IMG/VR virus record: IMGVR_UViG_3300048029_000178
Coordinates: 1 to 32,393 of that record
From: a virus
DNA: 32,393 nt
Strand: one strand, 5' to 3'
Shown: piece by piece, positions 13,281 through 22,984 of the stretch
How the letters are laid out: every line of letters begins with the position of its first letter
How positions within the stretch are numbered: position 1 is the first letter of the stretch
The notes under the pieces: model-generated
Told to the model about the DNA's origin: nothing
What the model saw: only the letters and a program-made list of their open reading frames with translations
Database searches by the model: none
Position numbers and translations under genes: made by a program

Positions 13281-15904
13281 AAAAATTATTATCAGGAACA
13301 TTTCTAGCATCGATGGGGATATTAGCGGCAAGTGCGGTGCAAGCTGACCCGATTACCATTGGGGCGGCTGTTAGCGCGGCATCAGCAACATACGGCGCGG
13401 CGGCGGCGGCGGGTAGTTTTGCGGCTATCGCTGGCGGCGCATTTGTATATTTCGCGAAGTCTTTTCTAGTTTCAGCTACGCTAGGTTTAGCTTTGAACTC
13501 ACTAACGCCAAAACCCAAAAATCAAAATATAGCTGGCACTGGAATATCTGGTTATCAGGTTTCAGGTATATCACCAGCCGCAGATCAAGCCGTTATTTAT
13601 GGTCAAACAAGGGTTGGCGGCGTTATTGTTTTTAGAGAAACAACCAGCAACAATAAATTCTTGCATTCTGTTATCGCGCTTGCGGGGCATGAGGTTGAAG
13701 AAATAACAACCATTTTTTTAAACGATGAGGCTTTGACGCTAGATGGTTTCGGAAATGCAACCGCACCATCTAAATATGGCGGTTATGTTCGCGTTATCAA
13801 GCATCTTGGTGAAGCAAACCAAGTGGCAGACGCAACCTTAATTTCCGAATCAGATGGCAAATGGACGGCTGACCATCGACTGCGTGGGATAGCTTATATT
13901 TATATCAGGTTGCAATTTAATGGGGATGCGTTTCCAAATGGCGAACCGCAAATTACTGCGCTTGTTAAAGGTAAAAAAATATTCAATCCGAATACATCGA
14001 CCACGGCTTGGTCTGAAAATTCAGCTTTATGCTTGCGCGATTATCTTGTTAGCAATTATGGTTTAAATGTGGCAAGTGGCGATATAGATGATACAAGTTT
14101 TGGGTCTGCAATAAATGTTTGCGATGAAAACGTAACGCTAGCTGTCGGCGGTACGCAGTCCAGATATACAACCAATGGCACTTTCTCGCTGGGGCAACAG
14201 CCAAAAGATATTATTGATGGTTTATTGCGATCAATGGGCGGGATTTTGTGGTATGCACAAGGGAAATGGCGCGTAAAAGCGGCAGAATACACAACCCCAG
14301 CAATATCATTTGATGAGGATGATTTGCGTAGCGGTTTAGCCATTCAAACGCGGCATAGTCGGCGGGATAATTTCAACATCGTGCGGGGCAAGTTTAGAGG
14401 CGCAGAAAGTAATTATCAGGTAAGTGACTTTCCAGAAATTAAATCAGCGGCTTTTATAACTGTTGACGGCGGCGAAGAAAGCGCGATTGATCTAGATCTA
14501 ACATTTACTGATACGGCGTCGATGGCGCAACGGATTGCAAAAATAGCTTTATATCGCAACCGCGAACAACTTACTTTATCAGGTTCATTTGGGCTAAAAG
14601 GATTACAAGTTCAGGTTGGTGATATTGTCTCGCTTACTAATACGCGCATGGGTTTTTCTAGTAAACCTTTCGAGGTTTCAGAATGGTCTTTTAAGCCGTC
14701 AAGCGAGGGTGATTTGCTTGTGGATATGACACTGCGTGAAATATCAAGCGGCGTTTTTGATTGGAACGCAGAAGAAACAGCATTCGAGCAAAACAACACA
14801 ACCTTGCCAAATCCATTTGACGTCCCGTCTGTTGGTATTTCGCTATCGCCAACGACTAGAATAATTAATGAGGATTTAACAAACGTGGTTACAGTTGATG
14901 TAACTAGCGATTCACCAGAAAGAGTAGACCTTGTTGAAGTTCAGTATAAAAAAACAACAGAAACAAATTATATATCAAGCGGGTTTGGTGAATTGGGTGT
15001 CTTTGAGGTTATAGACTTAGAGGATGCAAACTATGATATTCGCGCAAGGGCTATAAATACATTGGGGCTAAAAGGCGATTTCACAACAAAAGTGGATTTT
15101 GCAGTTCAAGGTTTGGCAGACCCGCCAGCTAATGTAAGTAATTTTAGATTCGACGTTAATTCTGGTGGCATTGTTCTTGAATGGGATGCAGTCCCCGATT
15201 TAGATTTATCTTTTTATCGACTAAGATATGCACAGCAAGAGGCTGGTGCGACGTTTGCTAACGCTACAACTGCAATAGATAAAGTGGCAAGACCCGCAAA
15301 TAGCGTGACAGTGCCAGCGCGTTCAGGCACTTATCTTATCAAGGCTTATGACAAATCAGGAAATCAAAGCGTCGCCGCATCTAGTGTTGTTATCCGCGCA
15401 GAAGATTTGGCGGTATTTACGAACAACTTAACGCAAGCTGAAGCCACTAGCTTTTCTGGCACAAAAACAGGTTGTTCAGTGGTATCTAATCAGCTTAGAA
15501 TTACAGATCCATCATCCGCGCCATCGACTGCAACTTATGAATTTAGCAACTATATAGACACTGGTTCAGTCAGGCTTGTTCGATCCACTATGAATATTGA
15601 AGTCGTGCGGATTAATGATGCGGCAACCGTTACTTTTGACACACTGACAGGCAATTTTGATTCGCTGGCTGGTAATTTTGACGATTTGTCTGGGGGCAGT
15701 AGTTTTGCAGATACAGACATTTTGATGTATATTGCAACGACGGATGACGACCCTAGCGGAACGCCAACATGGTCAGATTTTAAAAGATTTAAAGCTGGTG
15801 ACTTCAGTGGACGCGCTTTTAAATTTAAGATAGAATTAAACAGCGATTCAGATGATGTAACACCAGCCGTGGACACGCTAACAGCAAAAGTGAGTTATAA
15901 TTAA
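13265..15904 (+). CDS. Tail tip / host specificity protein, J-like (879 aa)
   Basis: This is the central tip protein. After a hydrophobic Ala/Gly-rich N-terminus (about 1-80) comes NSLTPKPKNQNIAGTGISGYQVSGISPAADQAVIYGQTRVGGVIVF, the usual start of gpJ-like and GTA gp15-like proteins. The hub domains follow (RDYLVSNYGL, DIIDGLLRSMGGILWYAQGKWRV). A fibronectin type III-like domain (about 618-712, PPANVSNFRFD to SVAASSVVI) precedes a C-terminal beta domain with repeated TFDTLTGNFDSLAGNFD. The beginning, VKKLLSGTFLASMGILAASAVQA followed by DP, looks like a Sec signal peptide, which is unusual here. The end couples to the fibre gene by TAATG. Confidence 0.88.
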   Translation: MAGVVKKLLSGTFLASMGILAASAVQADPITIGAAVSAASATYGAAAAAGSFAAIAGGAFVYFAKSFLVSATLGLALNSLTPKPKNQNIAGTGISGYQVSGISPAADQAVIYGQTRVGGVIVFRETTSNNKFLHSVIALAGHEVEEITTIFLNDEALTLDGFGNATAPSKYGGYVRVIKHLGEANQVADATLISESDGKWTADHRLRGIAYIYIRLQFNGDAFPNGEPQITALVKGKKIFNPNTSTTAWSENSALCLRDYLVSNYGLNVASGDIDDTSFGSAINVCDENVTLAVGGTQSRYTTNGTFSLGQQPKDIIDGLLRSMGGILWYAQGKWRVKAAEYTTPAISFDEDDLRSGLAIQTRHSRRDNFNIVRGKFRGAESNYQVSDFPEIKSAAFITVDGGEESAIDLDLTFTDTASMAQRIAKIALYRNREQLTLSGSFGLKGLQVQVGDIVSLTNTRMGFSSKPFEVSEWSFKPSSEGDLLVDMTLREISSGVFDWNAEETAFEQNNTTLPNPFDVPSVGISLSPTTRIINEDLTNVVTVDVTSDSPERVDLVEVQYKKTTETNYISSGFGELGVFEVIDLEDANYDIRARAINTLGLKGDFTTKVDFAVQGLADPPANVSNFRFDVNSGGIVLEWDAVPDLDLSFYRLRYAQQEAGATFANATTAIDKVARPANSVTVPARSGTYLIKAYDKSGNQSVAASSVVIRAEDLAVFTNNLTQAEATSFSGTKTGCSVVSNQLRITDPSSAPSTATYEFSNYIDTGSVRLVRSTMNIEVVRINDAATVTFDTLTGNFDSLAGNFDDLSGGSSFADTDILMYIATTDDDPSGTPTWSDFKRFKAGDFSGRAFKFKIELNSDSDDVTPAVDTLTAKVSYN

Positions 15905-16803
15905 TGGCTACGCATGACTATGTAATTGATGACCAAACTACACCCCAATTTCGGGCGGATTTAAACAATGCTTTATCAGCTATTGTATCCAACAACAGTA
16001 GCGCAACCGAACCATCAGACACGTTTGCAAATATGTGGTGGGTTGATACAGTCAACAATTATTTAAAAATCCGCGATGAAAATGATTCGGCTTGGATTAT
16101 TGTTGCAGAATTAGACGCAACAAATAGCCGTGTTGAATTAATAACCAATAGCATAAAAGCCGCAACAGCGGCTGGCATAGATGTTTTTAATTCATCAGGC
16201 ACTAAAATTATTGACTTGCAAGTTGCAACACAAGCAACCGCAGAGGCTGGCACGAATAACACTGAACTAATGACACCGCTTAGAACAAAGCAAGCAATAG
16301 CAACCAACCCATCTTACCCATCAAATATTATAAGATTAGACCCCGCCGACACTAGCTACACCTTGCCAGCGGGAACATCTGCAATATTAATAAAAGCATC
16401 TGGCGGTGGTGGCGGTGGTGCAAGGCGCGTTTATTCACCTAATCAATCGTTTTCTGGTTCTGACGGAGTAGACACCACAGTAACTTGCGCTAATTTATCA
16501 ATAGCAATTACAGCAAAGCATGGGCAAGCAGGGGTTAATTCGGGTTCTGGTTTGCAACCAATAAATACAACTGATGTTGGTGGAGACTTTACGCATAGAG
16601 GGGGCGGGGCAATAGGTGGTTTTGCTGATAATGACAATTGGGATGTTGCCGCTTTCGATGGGAAACCAGCTAATTTGGTTGTGAAATATTTAACTGGTGA
16701 TTTAGGTGGTGAGGTTTTGACCTTATCGATTGGTGCTGGCGGTGCTGGTGGTTCATCTGCGGAAGCTGGACAAGATGGTTATGTAGAATTGTGGATGTGG
16801 TGA
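15904..16803 (+). CDS. Tail fibre / adhesin with glycine-rich tip (299 aa)
   Basis: The N-terminus ATHDYVIDDQTTPQFRADLNNALSAIVSNNSS, followed by a WWVDTVNNYLKIRDENDSAWI segment (about 48-68), is a common attachment module of marine phage tail fibres. A middle motif (VATQATAEAGTNNTELMTPLRTKQAI) is the frequent fibre spacer. The C-terminal half (about 150-299) is very rich in glycine, with GGGGGGA, GGG and GAGGAGG runs. This resembles adhesin tips such as those in T4-like gp38 proteins that carry the receptor loops, and it ends VELWMW. It probably attaches to the tip protein and binds the host surface. The receptor is unknown. Confidence 0.75.
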   Translation: MATHDYVIDDQTTPQFRADLNNALSAIVSNNSSATEPSDTFANMWWVDTVNNYLKIRDENDSAWIIVAELDATNSRVELITNSIKAATAAGIDVFNSSGTKIIDLQVATQATAEAGTNNTELMTPLRTKQAIATNPSYPSNIIRLDPADTSYTLPAGTSAILIKASGGGGGGARRVYSPNQSFSGSDGVDTTVTCANLSIAITAKHGQAGVNSGSGLQPINTTDVGGDFTHRGGGAIGGFADNDNWDVAAFDGKPANLVVKYLTGDLGGEVLTLSIGAGGAGGSSAEAGQDGYVELWMW

Positions 16804-16804
16804 T

Positions 16805-17248
16805 ATGGCAGAGAAAAAAATATCAGAATTAACTGCTATAACAGGCAATGAATTATCGGACGATGATAATTTTATAGTTGTAGACACTAGCGCGACACAA
16901 ACAAAAAAATTGTCTAAAACGCAGTTGTTTCAGCAAATATTAAGTGAGCCAAATTTTTACACAGTAACGCAAGAAACTGGAACAAGTTTTACATTCGATA
17001 TCGACGATGCTAACTATTTTACTACATTCAACAATTCTTCTGCGATAGCTGTAACAATACCAACTGAAGCTGATGTTGCATTATCTATTGGCACAAAAAA
17101 TTATATTTGCCAAACTGGTTCTGGCGCAGTGACAGTTTCTGGCGCGGTTGGTGTAACAGTCACAGCGCATCGCTCAACATCGACCGCTGGCGTTGGAGAT
17201 GTAATCACAATAATTAAAATTAACGATAATGAATGGGTGGCGTTCTAA
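16805..17248 (+). CDS. Tail-associated structural protein with fibre-like start (147 aa)
   Basis: The start KKISELTAITGNELSDDDNFIVVDTSATQTKKLSKTQL is a common beginning of phage fibre and appendage proteins. The remaining 90 residues or so form a predicted beta sandwich with the pattern TFDIDDANYFTTFNNSSAIAVTIP...GSGAVTVSGAVGVTV, like capsid and tail decoration domains that bind glycans or polymer surfaces. It is likely a short fibre or an adaptor between fibres. It begins one base after the previous stop and overlaps the next gene by TAATG. No catalytic motif is visible. Confidence 0.6.
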   Translation: MAEKKISELTAITGNELSDDDNFIVVDTSATQTKKLSKTQLFQQILSEPNFYTVTQETGTSFTFDIDDANYFTTFNNSSAIAVTIPTEADVALSIGTKNYICQTGSGAVTVSGAVGVTVTAHRSTSTAGVGDVITIIKINDNEWVAF

Positions 17249-17595
17249 TGACGGCTGGTGCATACGATTTTATAATTGAGCAAGGTTCAACTTTCACAAG
17301 AACAATAACTTGGAAAGATGCCAATGATAGTTTGGTAGACTTAACATCTTACACTGCGCGGATGCATTTGCGGCGCAGTGCTGACGAGCCAAAAACCCTT
17401 ATTGAATTAACAACTGAAAATGGTCGCATTACTTTGGGCGGTTCTGACGGTACTATTGTTTTATCTATTTCTGCAAGCGATACAGCATCTTTAAGCCCTA
17501 TAACTGGCGTTTATGACCTTGAAATGGTAAATGGTGCAAATGTATCGAAAATTATTGCTGGTTCTTTTACTGTTAAAAAAGAGGTGACAAGATGA
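17248..17595 (+). CDS. BppU N-terminal-domain-like baseplate/fibre adaptor (115 aa)
   Basis: The pattern AYDFIIEQGSTFTRTITWKDANDSLVDLTSYTARMHLR, then IELTTENGRITLGGSDGTIVLSISASDTASL and GVYDLEMVN, is the small beta-barrel domain found at the N-terminus of baseplate upper protein BppU and in many free-standing phage proteins. It normally docks a receptor-binding fibre on the tail. The gene lies directly before the long fibre and overlaps it by ATGA. ATG 17248 is preferred over ATG 17233 because it overlaps the previous stop and starts at the conserved domain. A related start motif is seen in the gpW-like protein at 3632-4219. Confidence 0.7.
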   Translation: MTAGAYDFIIEQGSTFTRTITWKDANDSLVDLTSYTARMHLRRSADEPKTLIELTTENGRITLGGSDGTIVLSISASDTASLSPITGVYDLEMVNGANVSKIIAGSFTVKKEVTR

Positions 17596-20500
17596 CAACC
17601 GTAACAATCACAGAAGATGGCAACATTGAGGTTGTAGATATTAAAGTTGTTAATTTAGCAACAACAACAGATTCTGGATTAATGTCATCTAGTGATAAAA
17701 GCAAACTAGATGGAATTGAATCAAGCGCAGATGTTACAGACGCGACAAATGTTGAAGCGGCTGGCGCGGTCATGGAAACAGACACCAGCACAACAGATAT
17801 GCAGTTTGTTGTCGATGAAGATAATATGGTTTCTGATAGCGCAACCAAAATACCGACCCAGCAATCAGTTAAAGCATACGTTGATAGTCAGATTTCTAGC
17901 AAAGATGAATTATCTGAATTATCTGGTGATTTAGACGATATTTCTGATGGCACTAATCATGTAAAAATGACAAATGCAGAACGCACTAAATTAACTGGAA
18001 TAGAGACAGGTGCAACTGCTGACCAAACAAATACAGAAATTAAGTCCCTTTATGAAAGTAATGCTGACACAAACGCATTTACAGATTCATTACAAACTAA
18101 ATTAACAAACATCGAAGCAAACGCTACTGCCGACCAAACAGACGCTGAAATTAAAACTGCGTATGAGAACAACAGTGACACAAATGCTTTCACTGATGCG
18201 GAAAAAACAAAATTATCTGGCGTTGAAGCTGGCGCAACGGCTGACCAATCTGCCAGCGAGATATTAACAGCCATAAAAACGGTCGATGGCACAACAAGCG
18301 GTTTAGATGCTGACTTGCTAGATGGTCAAGAGGGTTCTTATTATCAACAAGCAAGCACCGCGCTAAACACAACAACAAGTTTTGGCGGCGATGTTTCTGG
18401 CACTTATAACGCTATTGTTGTTGCTGACGATAGCCATAATCACATTATAAGCAACGTGGATGGATTGCAGACTTCTTTAGATACAAAAGCACCATTGGCA
18501 TCACCAGCCCTAACAGGGACGCCAACAGCACCAACAGCGGCGGCAGATGATAGCACCACGCAAGTTGCTACAACCGCATTCGTTCAGCAAGAATTAGCGC
18601 AGTTAGTAGACAGCGCACCATCAACATTGGACACGCTAAACGAAATTGCGGCGGCTATAAATGACGACGCTAACTTTAACACAACGGTCACTAATTCACT
18701 TGCGAATAGATTGCGGGTTGATACTGCGTCACAAGGTCTTACTAGCACCCAGCAAAACAACGCTAAAACAAATTTAGCTTTAGATGATGTTGCAACCAGC
18801 GGCGCGTATTCTGATTTATCTGGTACGCCAACCAATGCGACCACAACAACAGATGGTTTAATGTCATCATCTGATAAAGCAAAGCTAGACGCAGTTGAAG
18901 CCAGTGCCACCGCTGACCAGACGGACGCAGAAATTAAAACTGCCTATGAAAATAACGCCAACACTAATGCTTTTACGGATGCAGAACAAACTAAACTAAC
19001 TGGCATCGAAGCAAACGCTACTGCCGACCAAACTGCATCAGAAATACGGACATTAGTAGAAACTGCAACAGACAGCAATGTATTCACAGACGCTGACCAT
19101 ACAAAGTTATCGGGCATCGAATCTAATGCTACGGCTGACCAAAGCGCGGCAGAAATATTGACTGCAATCAAAACCGTAGATGGAACGACTTCAGGCTTAG
19201 ATGCTGATTTGCTGGACGGTCAAGAGGGATCGCATTACCTAGATTATAACAATTTCACCAACACGCCATCTGCTACGTCACCTAATAATTCCACTATAAC
19301 GCTACAAGCTGGTTCTGATTTAACTGGCGGTGGAAATTTCACTTTAAATCAAGCAACAAATCAAACAATTACTTTTGACCATGCTGACACTAGCTCTTTA
19401 TCGGGAACTTATGGAGACACATTAAGTAAAAGCAAAATTAATGAAATTACTCTAGATTCTAATGGTCATGTCACAGCAATCACCGTGGGTTCAACTGGCG
19501 ATGTAGATGCTGTTTATTCTGGTGTTGGTTTGTCTGGTGGGGGTGATTTTGGATCACTTACGCTGAATCTAGACTTCTCTGAATTGACCGACATGACCGC
19601 AGATATCTCTGGAACAACGGAGTTTATCTTACAAGATGGCTCAACTGAATCACGTAAGGCGGCTAGTGAAATAAAACTTTCTGCATTTAATAACGATAGT
19701 GGTTTTATAACTTCTGCGGATGGGGGCAATGCAGACAGAGTGGATGGATTGCACGCTTATCAATTTTTACGTAGTGACGTGGGAGATAGTGCCGCCGCTG
19801 GTATAACTTTTTATAACAATATGACTGGTACAAATTATGGAAGCGGAAATAATTTATCCATTTTCTTTGATGGCACTACTGGTCGTATGTCTGGGGCTGG
19901 TTCAGAACCAATTGCAATACAAACAGATAGCGACTTAAAAATCACAAAAAGAAATTCCGCTGAAACAATGGCTGTTTTTAACGCTGATGGCGCAGTAGAA
20001 CTACACCACGACAATAGCAAAAAGTTTGAGACTACAAGCACTGGTGCGACAGTAACAGGCACGTTAGTAGCTGATGGTATTAGCGTTGGCGATAACGAAG
20101 ATATATCTGTTGGCGGGAATGATGATTTAGCTATTACCCACAATGGCACTAATTCCTACATTTCTAATAAAACTGGGGATCTTTACATAGGTGGCAATAA
20201 TTCAGGTGACGTTGGTGGAGATTTATACCTACGAGCAAAGATAGGGGAGACTGATACACAAATCAGATTACAAGATGACCAAGGAATTTCATTTTATTCT
20301 AATGGTCAACTTGTAATAGATATGGGGAGCACTGTTTTATGGTTCTATAAAGACACTACTGTGCAAAGTGGTGCTTCTTTAACAATGAATGGTGGTGATT
20401 TCATATTTGATACTGGAACTTATGATATTACTGTAACACCTACGACTGCCACCGCAGACCGCACCATTACATTACCCGATGAGACTGGTACATTGGCTCT

Positions 20501-20630
20501 TACAAGCAGTGATATAACTGGCAATGCCGCCACAGCTACAAACGCAGACACAGTTGACAACAAGCATATAGCTGTTGTTTCAGCCCTACCAGCCAGCCCT
20601 GATAGCAACACAATTTACTTTATTACTTAG
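17592..20630 (+). CDS. Long repetitive tail fibre (1012 aa)
   Basis: This is a long Asp/Thr/Ser/Ala-rich protein with repeats of about 36 residues of the form KLxGIExxATADQTxxEIxxxYENNxxTNAFTDAE. Two blocks of exactly 126 codons (17967-18344 and 18861-19238) each end in GTTSGLDADLLDGQEGS. Between them is the common fibre module SPALTGTPTAPTA...DSTTQVATTAFV. The C-terminal third holds a LAITHNGTNSYIS motif and a TITLPDETGTLA motif, and the end VVSALPASPDSNTIYFIT is frequent in marine fibres. It is a trimeric fibre by analogy. No self-cleaving peptidase domain was recognised. Repeats make it prone to recombination. Confidence 0.85.
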   Translation: MTTVTITEDGNIEVVDIKVVNLATTTDSGLMSSSDKSKLDGIESSADVTDATNVEAAGAVMETDTSTTDMQFVVDEDNMVSDSATKIPTQQSVKAYVDSQISSKDELSELSGDLDDISDGTNHVKMTNAERTKLTGIETGATADQTNTEIKSLYESNADTNAFTDSLQTKLTNIEANATADQTDAEIKTAYENNSDTNAFTDAEKTKLSGVEAGATADQSASEILTAIKTVDGTTSGLDADLLDGQEGSYYQQASTALNTTTSFGGDVSGTYNAIVVADDSHNHIISNVDGLQTSLDTKAPLASPALTGTPTAPTAAADDSTTQVATTAFVQQELAQLVDSAPSTLDTLNEIAAAINDDANFNTTVTNSLANRLRVDTASQGLTSTQQNNAKTNLALDDVATSGAYSDLSGTPTNATTTTDGLMSSSDKAKLDAVEASATADQTDAEIKTAYENNANTNAFTDAEQTKLTGIEANATADQTASEIRTLVETATDSNVFTDADHTKLSGIESNATADQSAAEILTAIKTVDGTTSGLDADLLDGQEGSHYLDYNNFTNTPSATSPNNSTITLQAGSDLTGGGNFTLNQATNQTITFDHADTSSLSGTYGDTLSKSKINEITLDSNGHVTAITVGSTGDVDAVYSGVGLSGGGDFGSLTLNLDFSELTDMTADISGTTEFILQDGSTESRKAASEIKLSAFNNDSGFITSADGGNADRVDGLHAYQFLRSDVGDSAAAGITFYNNMTGTNYGSGNNLSIFFDGTTGRMSGAGSEPIAIQTDSDLKITKRNSAETMAVFNADGAVELHHDNSKKFETTSTGATVTGTLVADGISVGDNEDISVGGNDDLAITHNGTNSYISNKTGDLYIGGNNSGDVGGDLYLRAKIGETDTQIRLQDDQGISFYSNGQLVIDMGSTVLWFYKDTTVQSGASLTMNGGDFIFDTGTYDITVTPTTATADRTITLPDETGTLALTSSDITGNAATATNADTVDNKHIAVVSALPASPDSNTIYFIT
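17967..18344 (+). repeat. Fibre-gene internal repeat block, copy 1 (378 bp)
   Basis: This block is 126 codons long and holds three KLxGIE...ATADQ units ending with GLDADLLDGQEGS. It is homologous to 18861-19238, which has exactly the same length. Within each block the first units differ more from each other than from the corresponding unit in the other block, which points to duplication of the whole block. Confidence 0.8.
18861..19238 (+). repeat. Fibre-gene internal repeat block, copy 2 (378 bp)
   Basis: This is the second copy of the 126-codon block of the long fibre, 894 bases downstream of copy 1. The protein is similar throughout, with synonymous drift at the DNA level (for example GATGGTCAAGAGGGT in copy 1 against GACGGTCAAGAGGGA here). 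It is coding repeat, not a CRISPR or intergenic repeat. Confidence 0.8.
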
Positions 20631-20638
20631 GTGAAAAA

Positions 20639-20812
20639 ATGTTTGAAAATTTTGAAATATTACACGTTGATGCGCCACAATTAAAAATTTCGGCTTGGTT
20701 TGAAGAACATTCAAAAGAAATTATAGTTACAGATAATTACTCTAATATTCCTTTTGCTGTTTGCTTAGATATGTGCAAAGACAAATTTGACGAATGGGTG
20801 GGAGAACTTTAG
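20639..20812 (+). CDS. Small protein between two fibre genes (57 aa)
   Basis: An ATG at 20639, preceded by AGGTG, opens a 57-codon frame that ends TAG at 20812, directly before the next ATG at 20813. The protein begins MFENFEILHVDAPQLK and ends FDEWVGEL; it is acidic and rich in aromatic residues. It has two cysteines (in VCLDMCKD) and no membrane segment. It is not recognised. Position suggests a fibre chaperone or small fibre partner, but that is a guess. The exact fit between its neighbours supports it as a real gene. Confidence 0.7.
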   Translation: MFENFEILHVDAPQLKISAWFEEHSKEIIVTDNYSNIPFAVCLDMCKDKFDEWVGEL

Positions 20813-22984
20813 ATGGCTATTTATTGGATTGACCCTTATTTAGAGGCGACAACACAAGGCAATGGGACAACAACGACCAGCAATCAAGATGGATCTTATT
20901 CTGCCCCTTGGTCATGGGTTGAAGCTGATGTTATGCAAAATAATAACAATCCTACAAACATCACATCAATTGATGGGAACACACTTAACGACGATGATGA
21001 GATTAGAATAAAAGGCTTGCCATTTAACACTTTATTTGAAGATCTTGGAGAAGTTTATTTTACAAGCACCAGTTATAATAATGGGAATATAAAGCCAACT
21101 AGCTCTAATACAACTATGGCGACTAATTTTGACACAACAAGCAAAATTTTTGCTTATGATTCAACATTTAGTGGTTATTTTATGCCCGACGCCGCTGGAA
21201 CTCAAAACATTTTTTTTACTACTTTTAATGGCACAAACACTGCCGCATCACTAGCAACGCCGTGGCAAGGCACACATGAGCGTTTTTATTTTCAGTGCGG
21301 GTTTGATAGCTCATCTGGCGGCACTGCTACTGGGGGATATAACTATCCAACTTTGAAACAACTAAAATCTGAATATTTGAATAATATTGCATTTAATACT
21401 ACTGGGACAGGAGAGTACAACTATTTTTTGAACATATTACAAACAAGAATAAAAATAAGTTCTGGATGGACTAGCGAAACTACTAGAGGTGGTTTAAGCA
21501 TACTTAAATGGAGCAATAGCGGTTATTTTTATAGAAACAATAATTTTTTTGGGGCAAGTTTTCCCAGTGATTCTGGTGTAAATACTGAACTTCATATAGA
21601 TTGCCCAGAATTACTGTTATTTACTGAAGATTTTGGATATACCAGAGTTGGTGTAAATTGTCATACTAACTCAACAGCAACAGCGACAGCATCTGTTGGC
21701 GGTCATTTTGGTTATGGTTATTTTTGCCATTGGGGTTTGGGATATTTTAATGACAATATAAATAAAAGTTATATTGTTCATCAGGTGCAAGCTAGATACA
21801 ATAACTTTTATTATGGGAATTATCAAAATTCACAAGGTGGGGCAACCAAATGCACAGCTACTGTATATTTCTCTCAAACAAATGACTTTAGTAGGCACTA
21901 TAACAATCGAGTTTCTGGAATTAATCTTCAAATTGGGACTGTGTTAGGGTTTCAACAAGACACTGACCCTAATGCATTAGGGTTTTTTAGAATGATGTAT
22001 GCGGCTGGCGGTTCAAGCGGTTGGTTAAACAATTTTGAATCAATAACTTGCTTGCCATCTAGTTGCTATACTGTGAGTTATTGGAATAATTATTATAGTA
22101 CAGCCAATCAGAGTTTAGCCCCATATACACACGCCGAAGGCATTCATCTTGAAATACCAGTTACAGTTCCGCAAGCCCCAGACACTGTTTATAGGGCGGA
22201 GGTTGCTGGCTCACCATTACAAAACCATACTTCAATGGCTTATGCTGGCGGACATCCACCAAGAAAAGGTTCGCCGTTGGGAACGACATCCGCAATAGCA
22301 AGTTTTACCGCACCTTTATCTGGGAATAGATGGTTTGATCCAGCGTTAGACATTCCTAGAACGCACTTATTAAACAACATCAGTTGTGGTGTTTTGAAAT
22401 GTGGCGGGAATGATTATAGAACATCTACTATAGACCTTGCAACGATTAATGGATATGGGACTAGCAACAACCTTTATGTTTTTGAATCAAATGATTATGA
22501 TGACAAACCAATTATAATATTGCCGCCATATCAATACAACACCCCAGCTTTGTTATATAACGATACTATAAGTTCTGTTGATTGCTTGGTTATTAAACAT
22601 CCTAGAGTTAGCAATGGTAATGCATTTTTTGGATTTCCATTTGTTTTAAATTTTCCTGATGATTATGATGGGACTGGTCAATTGAGAGTGACAGTTGCGT
22701 GTGCAAAAAACAGCACCGCAATTAATAGCCCTCAAACATTGCGAATTTATTGGAGAGATGGTGGGGCAGATTCTGGTCATGAAGATTACGCTCAAGGCGG
22801 GACTATAAACAGCACTGATATCACTAGCCCCGCTAACGTTTCTACAGATTTCACACCAGCATCAGGGACAGACACTTCACCGTTTCCAACTTCTGCTTTT
22901 TGTATGTTTGAAGCTAGATTTCCAACTAGCACAACAGCAGACTTAAAAATATACATTACAAATATATCAATAGAGACTATATAA
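20813..22984 (+). CDS. Large unrecognised surface protein, likely tail spike/adhesin (723 aa)
   Basis: This 723-residue protein is rich in Asn, Thr, Ser, Gly and Tyr and low in charged residues, which is typical of beta-helix or beta-sandwich phage surface proteins. It begins MAIYWIDPYLEATTQGNG, a start I associate with marine phage appendage proteins, and has no signal peptide. The last 180 residues or so (after RTHLLNNISCGVLKCGGN) look like a separate beta sandwich ending in LKIYITNISIETI. No lyase, sialidase or peptidase motif is seen. It lies between the fibre gene and the lysis cassette, so a receptor-binding or polysaccharide-binding role is the likely one. Its end is coupled to the next gene by TAATG. 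Confidence 0.6.
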   Translation: MAIYWIDPYLEATTQGNGTTTTSNQDGSYSAPWSWVEADVMQNNNNPTNITSIDGNTLNDDDEIRIKGLPFNTLFEDLGEVYFTSTSYNNGNIKPTSSNTTMATNFDTTSKIFAYDSTFSGYFMPDAAGTQNIFFTTFNGTNTAASLATPWQGTHERFYFQCGFDSSSGGTATGGYNYPTLKQLKSEYLNNIAFNTTGTGEYNYFLNILQTRIKISSGWTSETTRGGLSILKWSNSGYFYRNNNFFGASFPSDSGVNTELHIDCPELLLFTEDFGYTRVGVNCHTNSTATATASVGGHFGYGYFCHWGLGYFNDNINKSYIVHQVQARYNNFYYGNYQNSQGGATKCTATVYFSQTNDFSRHYNNRVSGINLQIGTVLGFQQDTDPNALGFFRMMYAAGGSSGWLNNFESITCLPSSCYTVSYWNNYYSTANQSLAPYTHAEGIHLEIPVTVPQAPDTVYRAEVAGSPLQNHTSMAYAGGHPPRKGSPLGTTSAIASFTAPLSGNRWFDPALDIPRTHLLNNISCGVLKCGGNDYRTSTIDLATINGYGTSNNLYVFESNDYDDKPIIILPPYQYNTPALLYNDTISSVDCLVIKHPRVSNGNAFFGFPFVLNFPDDYDGTGQLRVTVACAKNSTAINSPQTLRIYWRDGGADSGHEDYAQGGTINSTDITSPANVSTDFTPASGTDTSPFPTSAFCMFEARFPTSTTADLKIYITNISIETI

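Noticed and set aside
18050-18292. Several long minus-strand frames opposite the fibre, capsid and tail genes
   Set aside because: They are shadows of strongly biased coding sequence, with Ser/Ala/Val-rich composition, no ribosome sites and no recognisable motifs.
17592-20630. Repeats in the fibre gene as a CRISPR array or tandem regulatory repeat
   Set aside because: The repeats are in frame, differ mostly at third codon positions, and encode the usual fibre motif. Spacing and length do not fit CRISPR.
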